From Roseiarcus sp963709185 (GTDB lineage: Bacteria > Pseudomonadota > Alphaproteobacteria > Rhizobiales > Beijerinckiaceae), in the NCBI GenBank assembly GCA_963709185.1, contig CAVPVQ010000008.1, forward strand, positions 124,001-188,000: a stretch of DNA of 64,000 bases, read 5' to 3'. The translations under genes were made by a program, and so were the position numbers. Below, in pieces: positions 16,983 to 27,503 of this stretch. The notes below the pieces were generated by a model. The model had not been told where the DNA came from and searched no databases. It saw only the letters and a list, made by a program, of their open reading frames with translations. Each line of letters begins with the position of its first letter. Position 1 is the first letter of the stretch.

Positions 16983-18061
16983 GTCGCAACGCTCCCGATC
17001 CTGGCGAGAAGGCTGCGCCGCGCCAGGTCCATCAGCACGGCGAGCAGCAGCAGCAGCCCGAGCCAGGTCTGCACCCAGAACTCGCCGACGCGGATATTGC
17101 AGCAGTCCGTTGGTCAGTTCGCTGACCAGCACCGCGCCGAGGAAGGAGCCGAGCACCGACACGCGGCCGCCGGCGAGCAGCGTGCCGCCGAGCACCGGGC
17201 CGAGGAACGCCGGCAGCAGCCAGTCCTGCCCGAGGTCGCCGGCCATCGACGGGTATGGCGGCGCCGGTGCGCGCGACCACCATGATCGCGGCGACGCCGG
17301 CGAGCACGCCCGACAAGCACGTGGCAGATGACGAAGGTGCGCCCGACCCGCACGCCCGAGAGTTCGGCCGCCGCCGCCTTCGCCCCGGCCGCGAGCATTT
17401 CGCGCCCGAGCGGGGTCAGCCGATAGAGCGACGGCGAGCAGCGACGCCGACCGCCAGGCTGACGAGCAGCAGCGGCGAGACGTAGCCGAGGAAACCGCAT
17501 CTTGCCGAAGGCCGAGATCAGCGGGCGGCAGGTTGCGAAAGGCCTCGGCGCGTGGTCGACGAACACCATCAGCGCCGAAGAAGATGCTCATCGTGGCGAG
17601 CGTAATGATGAAGCTGTGCAGGCCCGAGCGGACGATCAGCACGCCGTTGATCGCGCCGAGCGCGCCGCCCAGCGCGAGCGCGCCGGCAATGCCGAGCGGG
17701 CAGCGGCAGGCCCGCGCGTTCGAGCAGCCAGCCGAACGCCATCGCCGAGCAGACGCCGATCGCGCCGACCGAGAGATTCAGGCCGCCGGTGACGATCACC
17801 ACCATCATCGAGAAGCCGATCATGATGTCGATCGCCATCGTGCGGCCGAGCGTGAACAGATTGAACGGCGAGCCGAAACCGGGCGTGCCAAGCGCGAAGA
17901 CGACGCCGAAGATCGACGATCAGCGCGACCAGTCCGAATTCGTTGGTCAGCAGCGCCGCGCAGCCACGGCGACGCCTCGGTCCGCGTCGAAACGGCGGAG
18001 CGCCCCGGCAGCGGGCCGGTGGGCGGAATTCAGGCGTTTCGACGGGGGCAGGCGCGCTCAT
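16979..18061 (-). CDS. Sugar ABC transporter permease (RbsC type), frameshifted
   Basis: First permease of the transporter. It starts MSAPAPVETPEFRPPARCRG. Later segments give MAIDIMIGFSMMVVIVTGGL followed by NLSVGAIGV, LIVRSGLHSFIITLATMSIF, GQDWLLPAFLGPVLGGTLLA and SVLGSFLGAVLVSELTNGLL, ending LLARIGSVAT. These are the conserved membrane segments of RbsC-like permeases. Surplus single bases split it into at least four frames. The stop overlaps the second permease by 4 bases. Confidence 0.75.
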
Positions 18062-18169
18062 GGGAGCCCTTGGTCAATCGAGCGCCCGCGCGGCGCGCAA
18101 AATCGCCGGCGAGCTGGAGGGCTTGCATCGTTCGGCGATGCGCGGCAGCGTCGTCGCGGATATCCGGCA

Positions 18170-19207
18170 TCACGGGCAGTTCAGATAGGTCTTTTCGAAG
18201 TCGGCGAAGATCGTCTTGGTGATCGGCTGCATCGAGCCGACGTAATTGTCGACGGCGTCCTTGTCGGCGTAGACCGTGCCGGAATCGATGAAGCGGTTGG
18301 TCAGCGCGATCGTCTTGAACGGCGCGTCGGCCTTCACCTTGCAGCCATGGCGGATGCGATCGAGCGCGTAGGAGCCGATATAGCCCTGGCCATAGGGGTT
18401 CTGCAGCATCGTGCCGTTGACGAAGCCGTCCTTGATCGCCTTCAGCACGACCTCGTCGTGATCGATGCCGACCATCTTGATGCGCTTGTCGCCGATCTTG
18501 CGCAAGCGCGTTGGCCGCGACCACGGCGGGAACCCAGGCGGTGGTGACGATGCCGTCGACGTCGCTGGCGTGCGCGGCGAGATAGGCGTTGATCTTCTCT
18601 TCGGCCGGCTCCGGCGCGTCGATGTCGGCGATCACCTGGACGACCTTGACCGCGCCATTGGTTTCCTTGGCCGCCTTCTCGACCGCGTCAATGCGCAACT
18701 GCGTGTTGGGATCGACGAGGAAGCCGGTGAAATGCGCGATGCGGCCCTTGCCGCCCATCGCCTTGATCAGCTCCTTGGTGCCGAGATAGGCGGAATTGCC
18801 GGTGTCGGTGCCGAAGCAGAACAGCGCCGTCGTCGGCTCTTTCAGGCAGCCGGCGGTGGCGATGACCGGGCGCGCCGTTTTCGGTCAGTTCCTGCACGGT
18901 GCTGTTCGAGCCGACGGGATCGCCGGGGAACACCAGGAACGCGTTGTAGCCCTGGCTCAACAGGCTTTCGAGCAGCGAGTTCTGCAGGCCGAGCTCCCAT
19001 TTCTGCGGAACGCGATAGTCGGCGGCGCCGAGCTTGAAGTCCTTCTTCGCGTCCTGCCCGGCCTTCTCCCAGGCGGCGAAATAGGGGTGCGGGCCGCCCG
19101 GAACGAGCGCCACCTTGGTCGCGTCCGCGGCTTGCGCCGCGGCTCCGCCCGCGGCGATCAGGGCGGCGGCGGCAAGCGATCTCAACGACGGAAACTGCGC
19201 GTAGCAT
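18170..19207 (-). CDS. Sugar ABC transporter substrate-binding protein, frameshifted
   Basis: Periplasmic type-1 binding protein of the ribose/rhamnose class. The ATG at 19207 follows AGGAGGA. Reconstructed, it has a signal peptide ending AAAQAADATKVALVPGG, then HPYFAAWEKAGQDAKKDFKL, NAFLVFPGDPVGSNSTVQEL, GRIAHFTGFLVDPNTQLRID, SDVDGIVTTAWVPAVVAANA and VGIDHDEVVLKAIKDGFVNG, ending FADFEKTYLNCP. Frame breaks lie near the signal peptide, near 18870 and near 18505. The neighbours suggest an L-sugar or sugar-acid ligand. Confidence 0.8.
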
Positions 19208-19297
19208 ACATTCCTCCTGAGTTTTCCTCTTAAGGCTGTTCGTTGACGTGCGACGGCCCGGCGGGCCATGAAAAGACCTCTTGTGGGCGACAAGAAC

Positions 19298-19311
19298 ACT
19301 AGTATACAAGT
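19298..19311. promoter_or_regulatory. Probable GntR operator
   Basis: ACTAGTATACAAGT is a 14-base palindrome with one mismatched pair, containing the GT-N-AC core (TNGTNNNACNA type) bound by FadR/VanR-subfamily GntR proteins. It lies in the 174-base divergent region between the transporter operon and the GntR gene. Confidence 0.5.
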
Positions 19312-19381
19312 TGGGCGGTCGCAACGGCTTTTTATGGCGACTTAGGCGCCTTCGGGGATAACGGGCCGATGACAGCGGCGT

Positions 19382-20105
19382 TTGCGGTCGAGCTCGAAGA
19401 AGAAGACGACCCCATCCGGCAAGCTGACGATCAGTTTCGATCGACGGCGGCAGGTCAGCGACCAGGTCTACGAGGCGCTGAAGAAGGCGATCGTGTCGCT
19501 GCGGCTGCCGCCGGGCACCTCGATCAGCGAGAACCGCATCTGCCGCCAGATCGGCGTCTCGCGCACGCCGGTGCGCAGCGCGATCATCCGGCTGGTCGAG
19601 GACGGCTTGATCGAGGTGTTTCCGCAGAAGGGCAGCTTCGTCGCGCCGATCAAGCTCAGCGCGGTGCGCAACAATCATTTCATCCGCAAGGCGCTCGAAC
19701 TCGCGGTGCTGCAGCGCAGCGGCGCAGGCCTGGAGCGCCGAGCTCGCGGCGAAGTCGCAGGTTAATCCTCAGCCGCGCAGGCGCGCGGCGCTCGCTGCCG
19801 CCGACCTCGAGACAGTTTCACGAACTCGACGAAGCCTTCCACCGCTCGTTTTGCGACGCCGCCGGGCTGGAGGGCGTCTGGAGCACGATCCTCATCGCCA
19901 AGGCGCGCGTCGACCGGGTGCATCGGCTGGCCGCCGGACAGGCGCGCCTGCCGCTGGTTCTCGTCGAGCATCGCGCGATCCTCGACGCGCTGGACGCGCG
20001 CGAAGCCGAGCGCGCCCGCGCGCAGCCTCGACTATCATCTGGAACGCGCGCCGAGCGATCCTGGAAACCCTGGTCCGAACCCACGACCGGTATTTTGTCG
20101 AATAG
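19382..20105 (+). CDS. GntR family (FadR subfamily) transcriptional regulator, frameshifted
   Basis: The winged-helix domain is clear: QVSDQVYEALKKAIVSLRLP, then PGTSISENRICRQIGVSRTPV and RSAIIRLVEDGLIEVFPQKG. The C-terminal FCD ligand domain continues in other frames (QFHELDEAFHRSFCDAAGL, VDRVHRLAAGQARLPLVLVE with H, then HRAILDALDAREAERA, ending AILETLVRTHDRYFVE). The His/Asp positions fit a metal-binding FCD pocket. It probably controls the flanking transporter and dehydratase genes in response to a sugar acid. Confidence 0.82.
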
Positions 20106-20128
20106 GCGCGCGGGAGAGAGGACGAGCG

Positions 20129-21246
20129 ATGGCGGCGATCGAACACGTCGAAATCCGCATGGTCGACCTCACGCCGAAGGTGAAGCGCGTCGACGCCATT
20201 CAATCGTTCGTCAGCCAGGAGACGCCGTTCGTTCGCATCACCGACTCCGACGGCGCGGTCGGCGTCGGCTACAGCTACACGATCGGGACCGGCGGCCCGG
20301 CGATCGTCGAATTGCTCGCGCGCACGCTGGCGCCGGCGCTGATCGGCCGCGACGCCGGCGAGGTCGAGACAGATCTGGCGCGACCTGCTGTTCCTCACCC
20401 ACGCGACCTCGGTCGGCGCGATCACCAGCCTGGCGCTCGCCGCGATCGACACCGCGCTGTGGGACCTGCGCTGCCGCAAGGCCGGCCTGCCGCTCCATGT
20501 CATGGCCGGCGGCGCCAAGGACAAGATCCGCCTCTACACCACCGAGGGCGGGTGGCTGCATCTGCCGACCGAGGCGCTGGTCGCCGACGCGCTTGCGGGC
20601 CAAGGCCGGCGGCTTCGGCGGCTCGAAGGTCAAGGTCGGCCGCCCGATCAGCCGAGGACGTCGCGCGGCTCGGCGCGCTGCGCGCCGCGGTCGGCGCCGA
20701 GTTCGAGATCTTCACCGACGCCAATCAGGCCTTCGCAGTCGACGAGGCGATCCGCCGCGCGCGGCATGTACGACGCCGCCGATATCGGCTGGTTCGAGGA
20801 GCCGCTGCCGGCCGACGACGTCGAGGGCCACGTCCGGCTGTCGAACGCCACGACAATTCCGATCGCGGTCGGCGAGAGCCTCTACAGCCTTTCGCAGTTT
20901 CGCGACTATCTGCAGCGCGGCGCCTGCTCGATCGTCCAGGTCGACGTCGCGCGCATCGGCGGCGTCACGCCGTGGCTGAAGACCGCCCATCTCGCCGAGG
21001 CCTACAACGTCGCGGTCTGTCCGCATTTCCTGATGGAGCTGCATGTCGCGCTGTGCTGCGCGACGCCCAATTCGCGCTGGCTCGAATATATTCCCCAGCT
21101 CGACGATCTCACTGCCGAGCCGATGGCGATCCGCGACGGCTATGCCTTGCCGAGTTCGTCGCCGGGCCTCGGAATCGCCTGGGATTTCGACGGCGATCGA
21201 ACGCCTGACTGTCGAAGGCAGCCGCCGCGCGATCGGCTCGCGCTGA
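20129..21246 (+). CDS. Mandelate racemase / muconate lactonizing enzyme family dehydratase, frameshifted
   Basis: Enolase-superfamily enzyme that removes a proton next to a carboxylate. The N-terminal capping domain runs MAAIEHVEIRMVDLTPKVKR to GVGYSYTIGTGGPAIVE. Barrel-domain signatures are split over frames: SVGAITSLALAAIDTALWDL, the KVKVG lysine motif, metal ligands in FTDANQAFAVDEAI, GWFEEPLPADDVEG and IPIAVGESLYSL, and a His motif CPHFLMELHVAL. The sugar-acid dehydratase subgroup is likely given the transporter and the mutarotase next door. Several single surplus bases interrupt the frame. Confidence 0.82.
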
Positions 21247-21279
21247 CCACGCCCGCGCGGCCCGACCGGAGGACTCGAA

Positions 21280-21611
21280 ATGCGAGCGAATGGGTCTGTG
21301 CAACCGGCTGCGGCCAGAGAAGGCCGCCGAATACATCGCGCTGCACGCCGCCGCGTGGCCCGGCGTGCTGGCGACGATCGCGGCCTGCAACATCCGCAAT
21401 TTCTCGATTTTTCTGCGCGAGCCCGAACATCTGCTGTTCGCCTCATTGGGAATATCACGGCGAGGATTTCGCCGCAGACGCGCGCAAAATGGCCGCCGAC
21501 CCCGTCACCCGCCAATGGTGGACGCTGACCGACCCCTGCCAGGACCCGTTCGAGAGCCGCGGCGAAGGCGAATGGTGGGCGGGAATGCGCGAGATTTTCC
21601 ACACGCCGTGA
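21280..21611 (+). CDS. rhaM: L-rhamnose mutarotase family protein (RhaM/DUF718), frameshifted
   Basis: Small cytoplasmic enzyme interconverting alpha and beta anomers of L-rhamnose or a related L-sugar. The pieces give MGLCNRLRPEKAAEYIALHA, AWPGVLATIAACNIRNFSIF, LFASLEYHGEDFAADARKMA and PVTRQWWTLTDPCQDPFESR. The HxxxWP and WW(x)LTDPCQ motifs are those of RhaM. Two surplus bases, one just after the start codon and one near 21450, disturb the frame; the span corrects to about 110 codons. Confidence 0.82.
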
Positions 21612-21617
21612 CGCGCG

Positions 21618-21710
21618 GCCCGGAGCGCGGGCGTCTCGCGCCCTGTTTTCTTTCAAACAGTTGGCGGCGCGGCTTGAACGAAGAAGCGACCGGGACGGTC
21701 GCGATCCCGG
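21618..21710. repeat. Intergenic hairpin repeat, copy 1
   Basis: A stretch of about 93 bases shares GGAGCGCGGGCGTC at one end and GCGACCGGGACGGTCGCG at the other with a copy at 50640-50731. Each end can fold into a GC hairpin, for example CCGGGA with TCCCGG. It lies between the convergent ends of rhaM and leuA and may act as a two-way terminator. Confidence 0.55.
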
Positions 21711-21720
21711 CGCCGCCCCA

Positions 21721-23407
21721 TCAGACCACGCGCCCCTCCCGCGCCAGCAGCCGCAGAACCGCGCTCAGCACCGCCTTCAGCGACGCCGTGACGATGCTGG
21801 GGTCGATGCCGACGCCGTGGATGATGTCTCCGCGCGCGTCCTGCAGCTCGACGTAGCAGGCGGCCATCGCCGAGGCGCCGCGGCCGACCGCGTGCTCGTG
21901 ATAGTCGAGGAACGAGAATTCGAGGCCGAAGGCGCGTTTCAGCGCGTCGACGAAGGCGTCGATCGGCCCGTTGCCGGCGCCGGCGACGGTCAGCGTCGAG
22001 CCGTCGGGGCGTCGCAGCACGGCGGTGAGGTCGCGGCTGTCGCGCCCGGTCGGCGCACTCATCTGCGAGGTCAGGGTCAGCGGCGCGGCCGACAAGAGAT
22101 AGGTCCGGTCGAACAAGCGCCCAGACGTCGGCGCTGGCGAGCTCCTTGCCGTCGCGATCCATCTGCGCCTGGGCGATTTTCGAGAACTCGATCTGCAGCG
22201 CGCGCGGCAGGTCGAGCCCGTGATCGGCGCGCAGGATATAGGCGAGGCCGCCCTTGCCGGACTGGCTGTTGATGCGGATCACCGCCTCATAGGTGCGCCC
22301 GACGTCCTTCGGGTCGATCGGCAGATAGGGCACCTGGAACACCGGATCGTTGCGCCCCTCCTGCGCCTCGAAGCCCTTCTTGATGGCGTCCTGGTGCGAG
22401 CCGGAAAACGCGGTGTAGACGAGCTCGCCGACGTAAGGGTGGCGCTGATGCACCGGCAGTTGCGTGCAATATTCGGCGACCCCCTTGATCGCGTCGACGT
22501 CGCGCAGGTCGAGTGCGGGGTCCACCCCTTGCGTGAACAGGTTCAGCGCCATCGTCACGATGTCGACATTGCCGGTGCGCTCGCCGTTGCCGAACAACGT
22601 GCCCTCGACGCGGTCGGCGCCGGCCATCAGCGCCAGCTCGGCCGCCGCGACCGCGGTGCCGCGATCGTTATGCGGGTGCACCGACAGGATGACGCTGTCG
22701 CGGTCCGAAATATGGCGGCCGAACCATTCGAACTGGTCGGCGTAGACATTGGGCGTCGCCATCTCGACGGTGGCGGGCAGGTTGAGGATCAGCCGCTTCC
22801 GCGGCGTCGGCTTGACGATTTCCTTGACCGCCTCGCAGATCTCCAGCGAGAAATCGAGCTCGGTGCCGGTGAAGCTCTCGGGCGAATACTGGAAGATGAA
22901 CTCGGTTTCCGGCGCCTTCGCGGCGAGTTCCATCACCTGCTTGGCGGCGCTGGTCGCGATCTCCTTGATCCCCTCGCGGCCGGTGCGGAACACCACCTCG
23001 CGCTGCAGGCTCGAGGTCGAGTTGTAGAAGTGCAGAATGACCCGCCTGGCGCCGCGGACCGATTCGAACGTGCGCTCGATCAATTCGCGCCGGCACTGGG
23101 TGAGCACCTGGATCGCCACGTCGTCGGGAACCGCGTTCCCCTCGATGACCGAGCGCACGAAGTCGAAATCGGTCTGCGAGGCCGAGGGAAAGGCGACCTC
23201 GATTTCCTTGAAGCCGATCTTCACCAGGAGATCGAACATGCGGTTCTTGCGATCGACGCCCATCGGCTCGATCAGCGCCTGGTTGCCGTCGCGAAGATCG
23301 ACGGAGCACCACGCCGGCGCTTTGGCGATGACGTTCGACGGCCAGCGGCGGTCGGGCAGATCGATGGGCGCGTAGGCGCGGTATTTGGAAATCGGCATGT
23401 TGGTCAT
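21721..23407 (-). CDS. leuA: 2-isopropylmalate synthase, one frameshift
   Basis: First committed step of leucine synthesis: acetyl-CoA plus 2-oxoisovalerate to 2-isopropylmalate. It belongs to the long LeuA type: about 561 residues starting MTNMPISKYRAYAPIDLPDR, with DLRDGNQALIEPMG, GFKEIEVAFPSASQTDFDFV and the metal-binding SVHPHNDRGTAVAAAELALM. The leucine-sensing C-terminal domain lies in another frame (LLSAAPLTLTSQ to LLAREGRVV). One extra T in GCGCTTGTTCGAC near 22115 causes the shift. Regulation: a leucine-rich leader peptide lies 109 bases upstream. Confidence 0.93.
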
Positions 23408-23505
23408 CGGAGACCCTTGAAGCGTTGCGGTGGGTCCTGCCGGAAGTCGGCGGCCACGCGGCGAACTCTGCGGATTTTGGCGACTGCGAAGTCGAACGAC
23501 GGCGT

Positions 23506-23528
23506 CCCGGCGCGCTCAGAGCGCCGGG
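23506..23528 (-). promoter_or_regulatory. Hairpin overlapping the leu leader stop codon
   Basis: CCCGGCGC and GCGCCGGG form an 8-base perfect stem around a 7-base loop, and the leader peptide stop codon lies in it. A ribosome completing or stalling in the leader would change this fold. There is no U tract directly after it, so it may be an anti-attenuator or a pausing structure rather than the terminator itself. Confidence 0.45.
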
Positions 23529-23575
23529 CGACTAAGCCGCAGCAACGAAAGAAGGGTCGATGACCGGATTCGCAT
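23516..23575 (-). CDS. leuL: Leucine leader peptide (attenuator ORF)
   Basis: A 19-codon ORF, MRIRSSTLLSLLRLSRPAL, containing six leucines and ending inside a GC-rich hairpin, 109 bases before leuA. This is the expected arrangement for ribosome-mediated attenuation of leuA by leucyl-tRNA supply. A candidate promoter puts the transcription start at about the ATG, as in known leaderless rhizobial leader ORFs such as trpL. The peptide itself is recognised by composition and position, not by family. Confidence 0.65.
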   Translation of the reverse strand: MRIRSSTLLSLLRLSRPAL

Positions 23576-23581
23576 GGATGC

Positions 23582-23610
23582 CACTAATCAGAAACGAGCA
23601 CCAAAATCAA
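23582..23610 (-). promoter_or_regulatory. Candidate promoter for the leu leader and leuA
   Basis: On the minus strand TTGATT and TTAGTG are separated by 17 bases, ending 6 bases before the leader ATG. The -10 match is weak; position is the main support. Confidence 0.4.
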
Positions 23611-23784
23611 CTCTGGACGGGACCGCGCATCGGCGCGCCGACGGCGCGGGCCGTCGCCGGAGCGAGCGATCCGGCGCGCTTGCCGCATAAGCCTTGATTT
23701 GACCGTCGGCGGCAGGCAATCTCCAAACGGCCACTTGAGCCTCGAAAACGTCAAGCGCGAACAGCGCTAATCACGGGAGGAACC

Positions 23785-24751
23785 ATGAAGAAGCTTCTCA
23801 TCGCCGCCGCCGCGGCGTCGGTCGTTGCGCTCGGCGCGCCGGCCCCGACGCTGGCCGCCGAGCCGACCATTCCGATCATCGTCAAGGACACCACGTCGTT
23901 CTACTGGCAGATCGTGCTGGCCGGGGCGCGCAAGGCCGGCAAGGACCTCGGCGTCAACGTGCCGGAGCTCGGCGCCCAGTCCGAATCCGACATCAACGGC
24001 CAGATCTCGATCCTCGAAAACGCGGTGTCCGGCAATCCCGCCGCGGTGGTGATCGCGCCGACCCAGTTCGCCGCGCTCGGCAAGCCGATCGACGAGGCGG
24101 CCAAGAAGGTCAAGATCATCGGCATCGACTCGGCGGCCGATTCCAAAGCCTTCACCTCGTTCCTGACCACCGACAACGTCGCTGGCGGGCGGATCGCCGC
24201 CGACGGCCTCGCGGCGGCGATCAAGGCCAAATACGGCAAGGACGAGGGCGACGTCGCGCTGATCACCTCGCTGCCCGGCGTCGGCTCGCTGGATCAGCGC
24301 GCCAAGGGCTTCAAGGAGGAGCTCGCCGCCAAATATCCCGGCCTCAAGCTGGTCGCCGACAAGGTCGCGGACGGCCAGGCGACGACCGGCCTCAACATCA
24401 TGACCGACCTGATCACCGCCAATCCGAACCTGCGCGGGGTGTTCGCCTCGAACCTGATCATGGCGCAGGGGGCCGGCCAGGCGATCGCCGAGAACAAGAA
24501 GGCCGACACGATCAAGGTGATCGGCTTCGACAGCGACGACAAGACGGTGGGGTTCCTCAAAGACGGGACGCTCGCCGGCCTCGTCGTGCAGGACCCGTTC
24601 CGGATGGGCTATGACGGGATCAAGACCGCGCTCGCCGCCTCCAAGGGCGAGAGCCGTGGCCAAGGACGTCGACACCGGCGCCAACCTGATCACCACCGCC
24701 AACATGAACGAGCCGCGCTCGCAGGAGCTGCTCAGCCCCAAGGTCAAGTGA
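23785..24751 (+). CDS. Sugar ABC transporter substrate-binding protein, one frameshift
   Basis: Periplasmic binding protein of the ribose/galactose class (Peripla_BP_4). It has a signal peptide MKKLLIAAAAASVVALGAPA, then IPIIVKDTTSFYWQIVLAGA, AVVIAPTQFAALGKPIDEAA, IIGIDSAADSKAFTSFLTTD, NVAGGRIAADGL and VIGFDSDDKTVGFLKDGTLA. One extra C near 24657 (GAGAGCCGTGG) shifts the frame; correcting it gives VAKDVDTGANLITTANMNEP and an ending LLSPKVK at 24751, about 321 residues. GGGAGGA precedes the ATG. It is first of a binding protein-ATPase-permease set. Confidence 0.9.
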
Positions 24752-24880
24752 ACCCGGCAACGCCACACGGGGCGGCGAACAAAGCGCCGCCCCGACGAAC
24801 CTGGCCGCGCAAGGCGGCGACGGCGCAAGCAGTCTTGCCCGACGACCGCCCAGGCCAGCCCCTCATGAGGAACGTCGGCG

Positions 24881-26416
<1,536 letters not shown>

Positions 26417-26500
26417 GCGTTGTGCGGGCTGGCGAATGTGAGCTGGACCCATCGGCGGTTCGATGGGAGCGTTGGTGGAACGGGCGGGGGATCGGGTCAG

Positions 26501-27469
26501 ATGAGCAACCTTGAAGCGGCCGCGAGGAAGCGGCCCAACGCTGGCGTCAATCTGCTGCTCGGCCTGACCCTGGTCGGGTTGCTCGCCCTGATGTGGGTCA
26601 TTCTGTCGTTCGCCACGACCACCTTCTGGACCGAGAACAACCTCAGCAACCTGGCGCGCCAGGGCTCGATGATCGCCATCCTGGCGATCGGCGAAACCTT
26701 CGTGATCATTACCGCCGGCATCGATCTTTCGGTCGGCGCGGTGGTCGGCTTTTGCAGCATGGCGATCGCGCTGCTGTTTCAGCAGGACTTCCCGATCTGG
26801 CTCGCTGTCCTCGCCACGCTGGCGATCGGGTTCGGAATCGGCCTGTTCCACGCCTTCGGCATCGTCCAGCTTGGCCTGCCGCCATTCATCATGACGCTGG
26901 CGAGCCTGACCGCGCTGCGCGGCGTTGGTCTGCTGATCACCAACGGCGCGACCATCTCGATCACCAACGACACATTCACCGGCTTCTCGCGCGGCAGCAT
27001 TTTTGGCGTGCCGAACCTGTTCCTGATGGTGCTGGTGGTGGCGATCCCCGCCTATTTCCTGCTCCATCAAAGCCGCTGGGGGCGCTACCTCTTCGCCATC
27101 GGCTCCAACATGGAGGCGGCGCGTCTGTCGGGGGTGAACGTCAAGGCGATCATCTACCTCGCCTATGTCCTGTCGTCGGTCTGCGCCGCGTTCGTCGGCA
27201 TCTTGCTCGCCATGCGCATCGGCATCGGCAATCCGACGCAGGCCGAGGGCTGGGAGTTGCAGGCGATCGCCTCATCGGTGATCGGCGGCACCAGCCTGTT
27301 CGGCGCGATCGGCTCCATTCACGGGCCGCTGCTCGGCTCGTTCATCCTCACCACCATCAACAATGGCGCGAACCTGCTCAACCTCAATTCGTTCTGGCAG
27401 CGCATCATCACCGGCCTGCTGATCATCGTGATCGTCTATTTCGACGGCCTGCGCCGCAAGAAGCAATAG
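26501..27469 (+). CDS. Sugar ABC transporter permease (RbsC type)
   Basis: A 322-residue inner-membrane permease with about 8-10 hydrophobic segments. Conserved parts are ILAIGETFVIITAGIDLSVG, GLPPFIMTLASLTALRGVGL, GRYLFAIGSNMEAARLSGVN and SSVIGGTSLFGAIGSIHGPL. The ATG at 26501 is chosen over an upstream in-frame start because the family begins shortly before the first membrane segment. It completes the second sugar transporter, for which there is a single permease and presumably a homodimer. Confidence 0.92.
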   Translation: MSNLEAAARKRPNAGVNLLLGLTLVGLLALMWVILSFATTTFWTENNLSNLARQGSMIAILAIGETFVIITAGIDLSVGAVVGFCSMAIALLFQQDFPIWLAVLATLAIGFGIGLFHAFGIVQLGLPPFIMTLASLTALRGVGLLITNGATISITNDTFTGFSRGSIFGVPNLFLMVLVVAIPAYFLLHQSRWGRYLFAIGSNMEAARLSGVNVKAIIYLAYVLSSVCAAFVGILLAMRIGIGNPTQAEGWELQAIASSVIGGTSLFGAIGSIHGPLLGSFILTTINNGANLLNLNSFWQRIITGLLIIVIVYFDGLRRKKQ

Positions 27470-27503
27470 ACGCGAGCGGCTTCGAGGCGCCGCGCGCGTT
27501 GCG

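Noticed and set aside
14441..21611. Treating this cluster as an ancient pseudogene region
   Set aside because: All catalytic and structural motifs survive, breaks are single bases, and there are almost no in-frame stops; old decay would also show substitutions and deletions.
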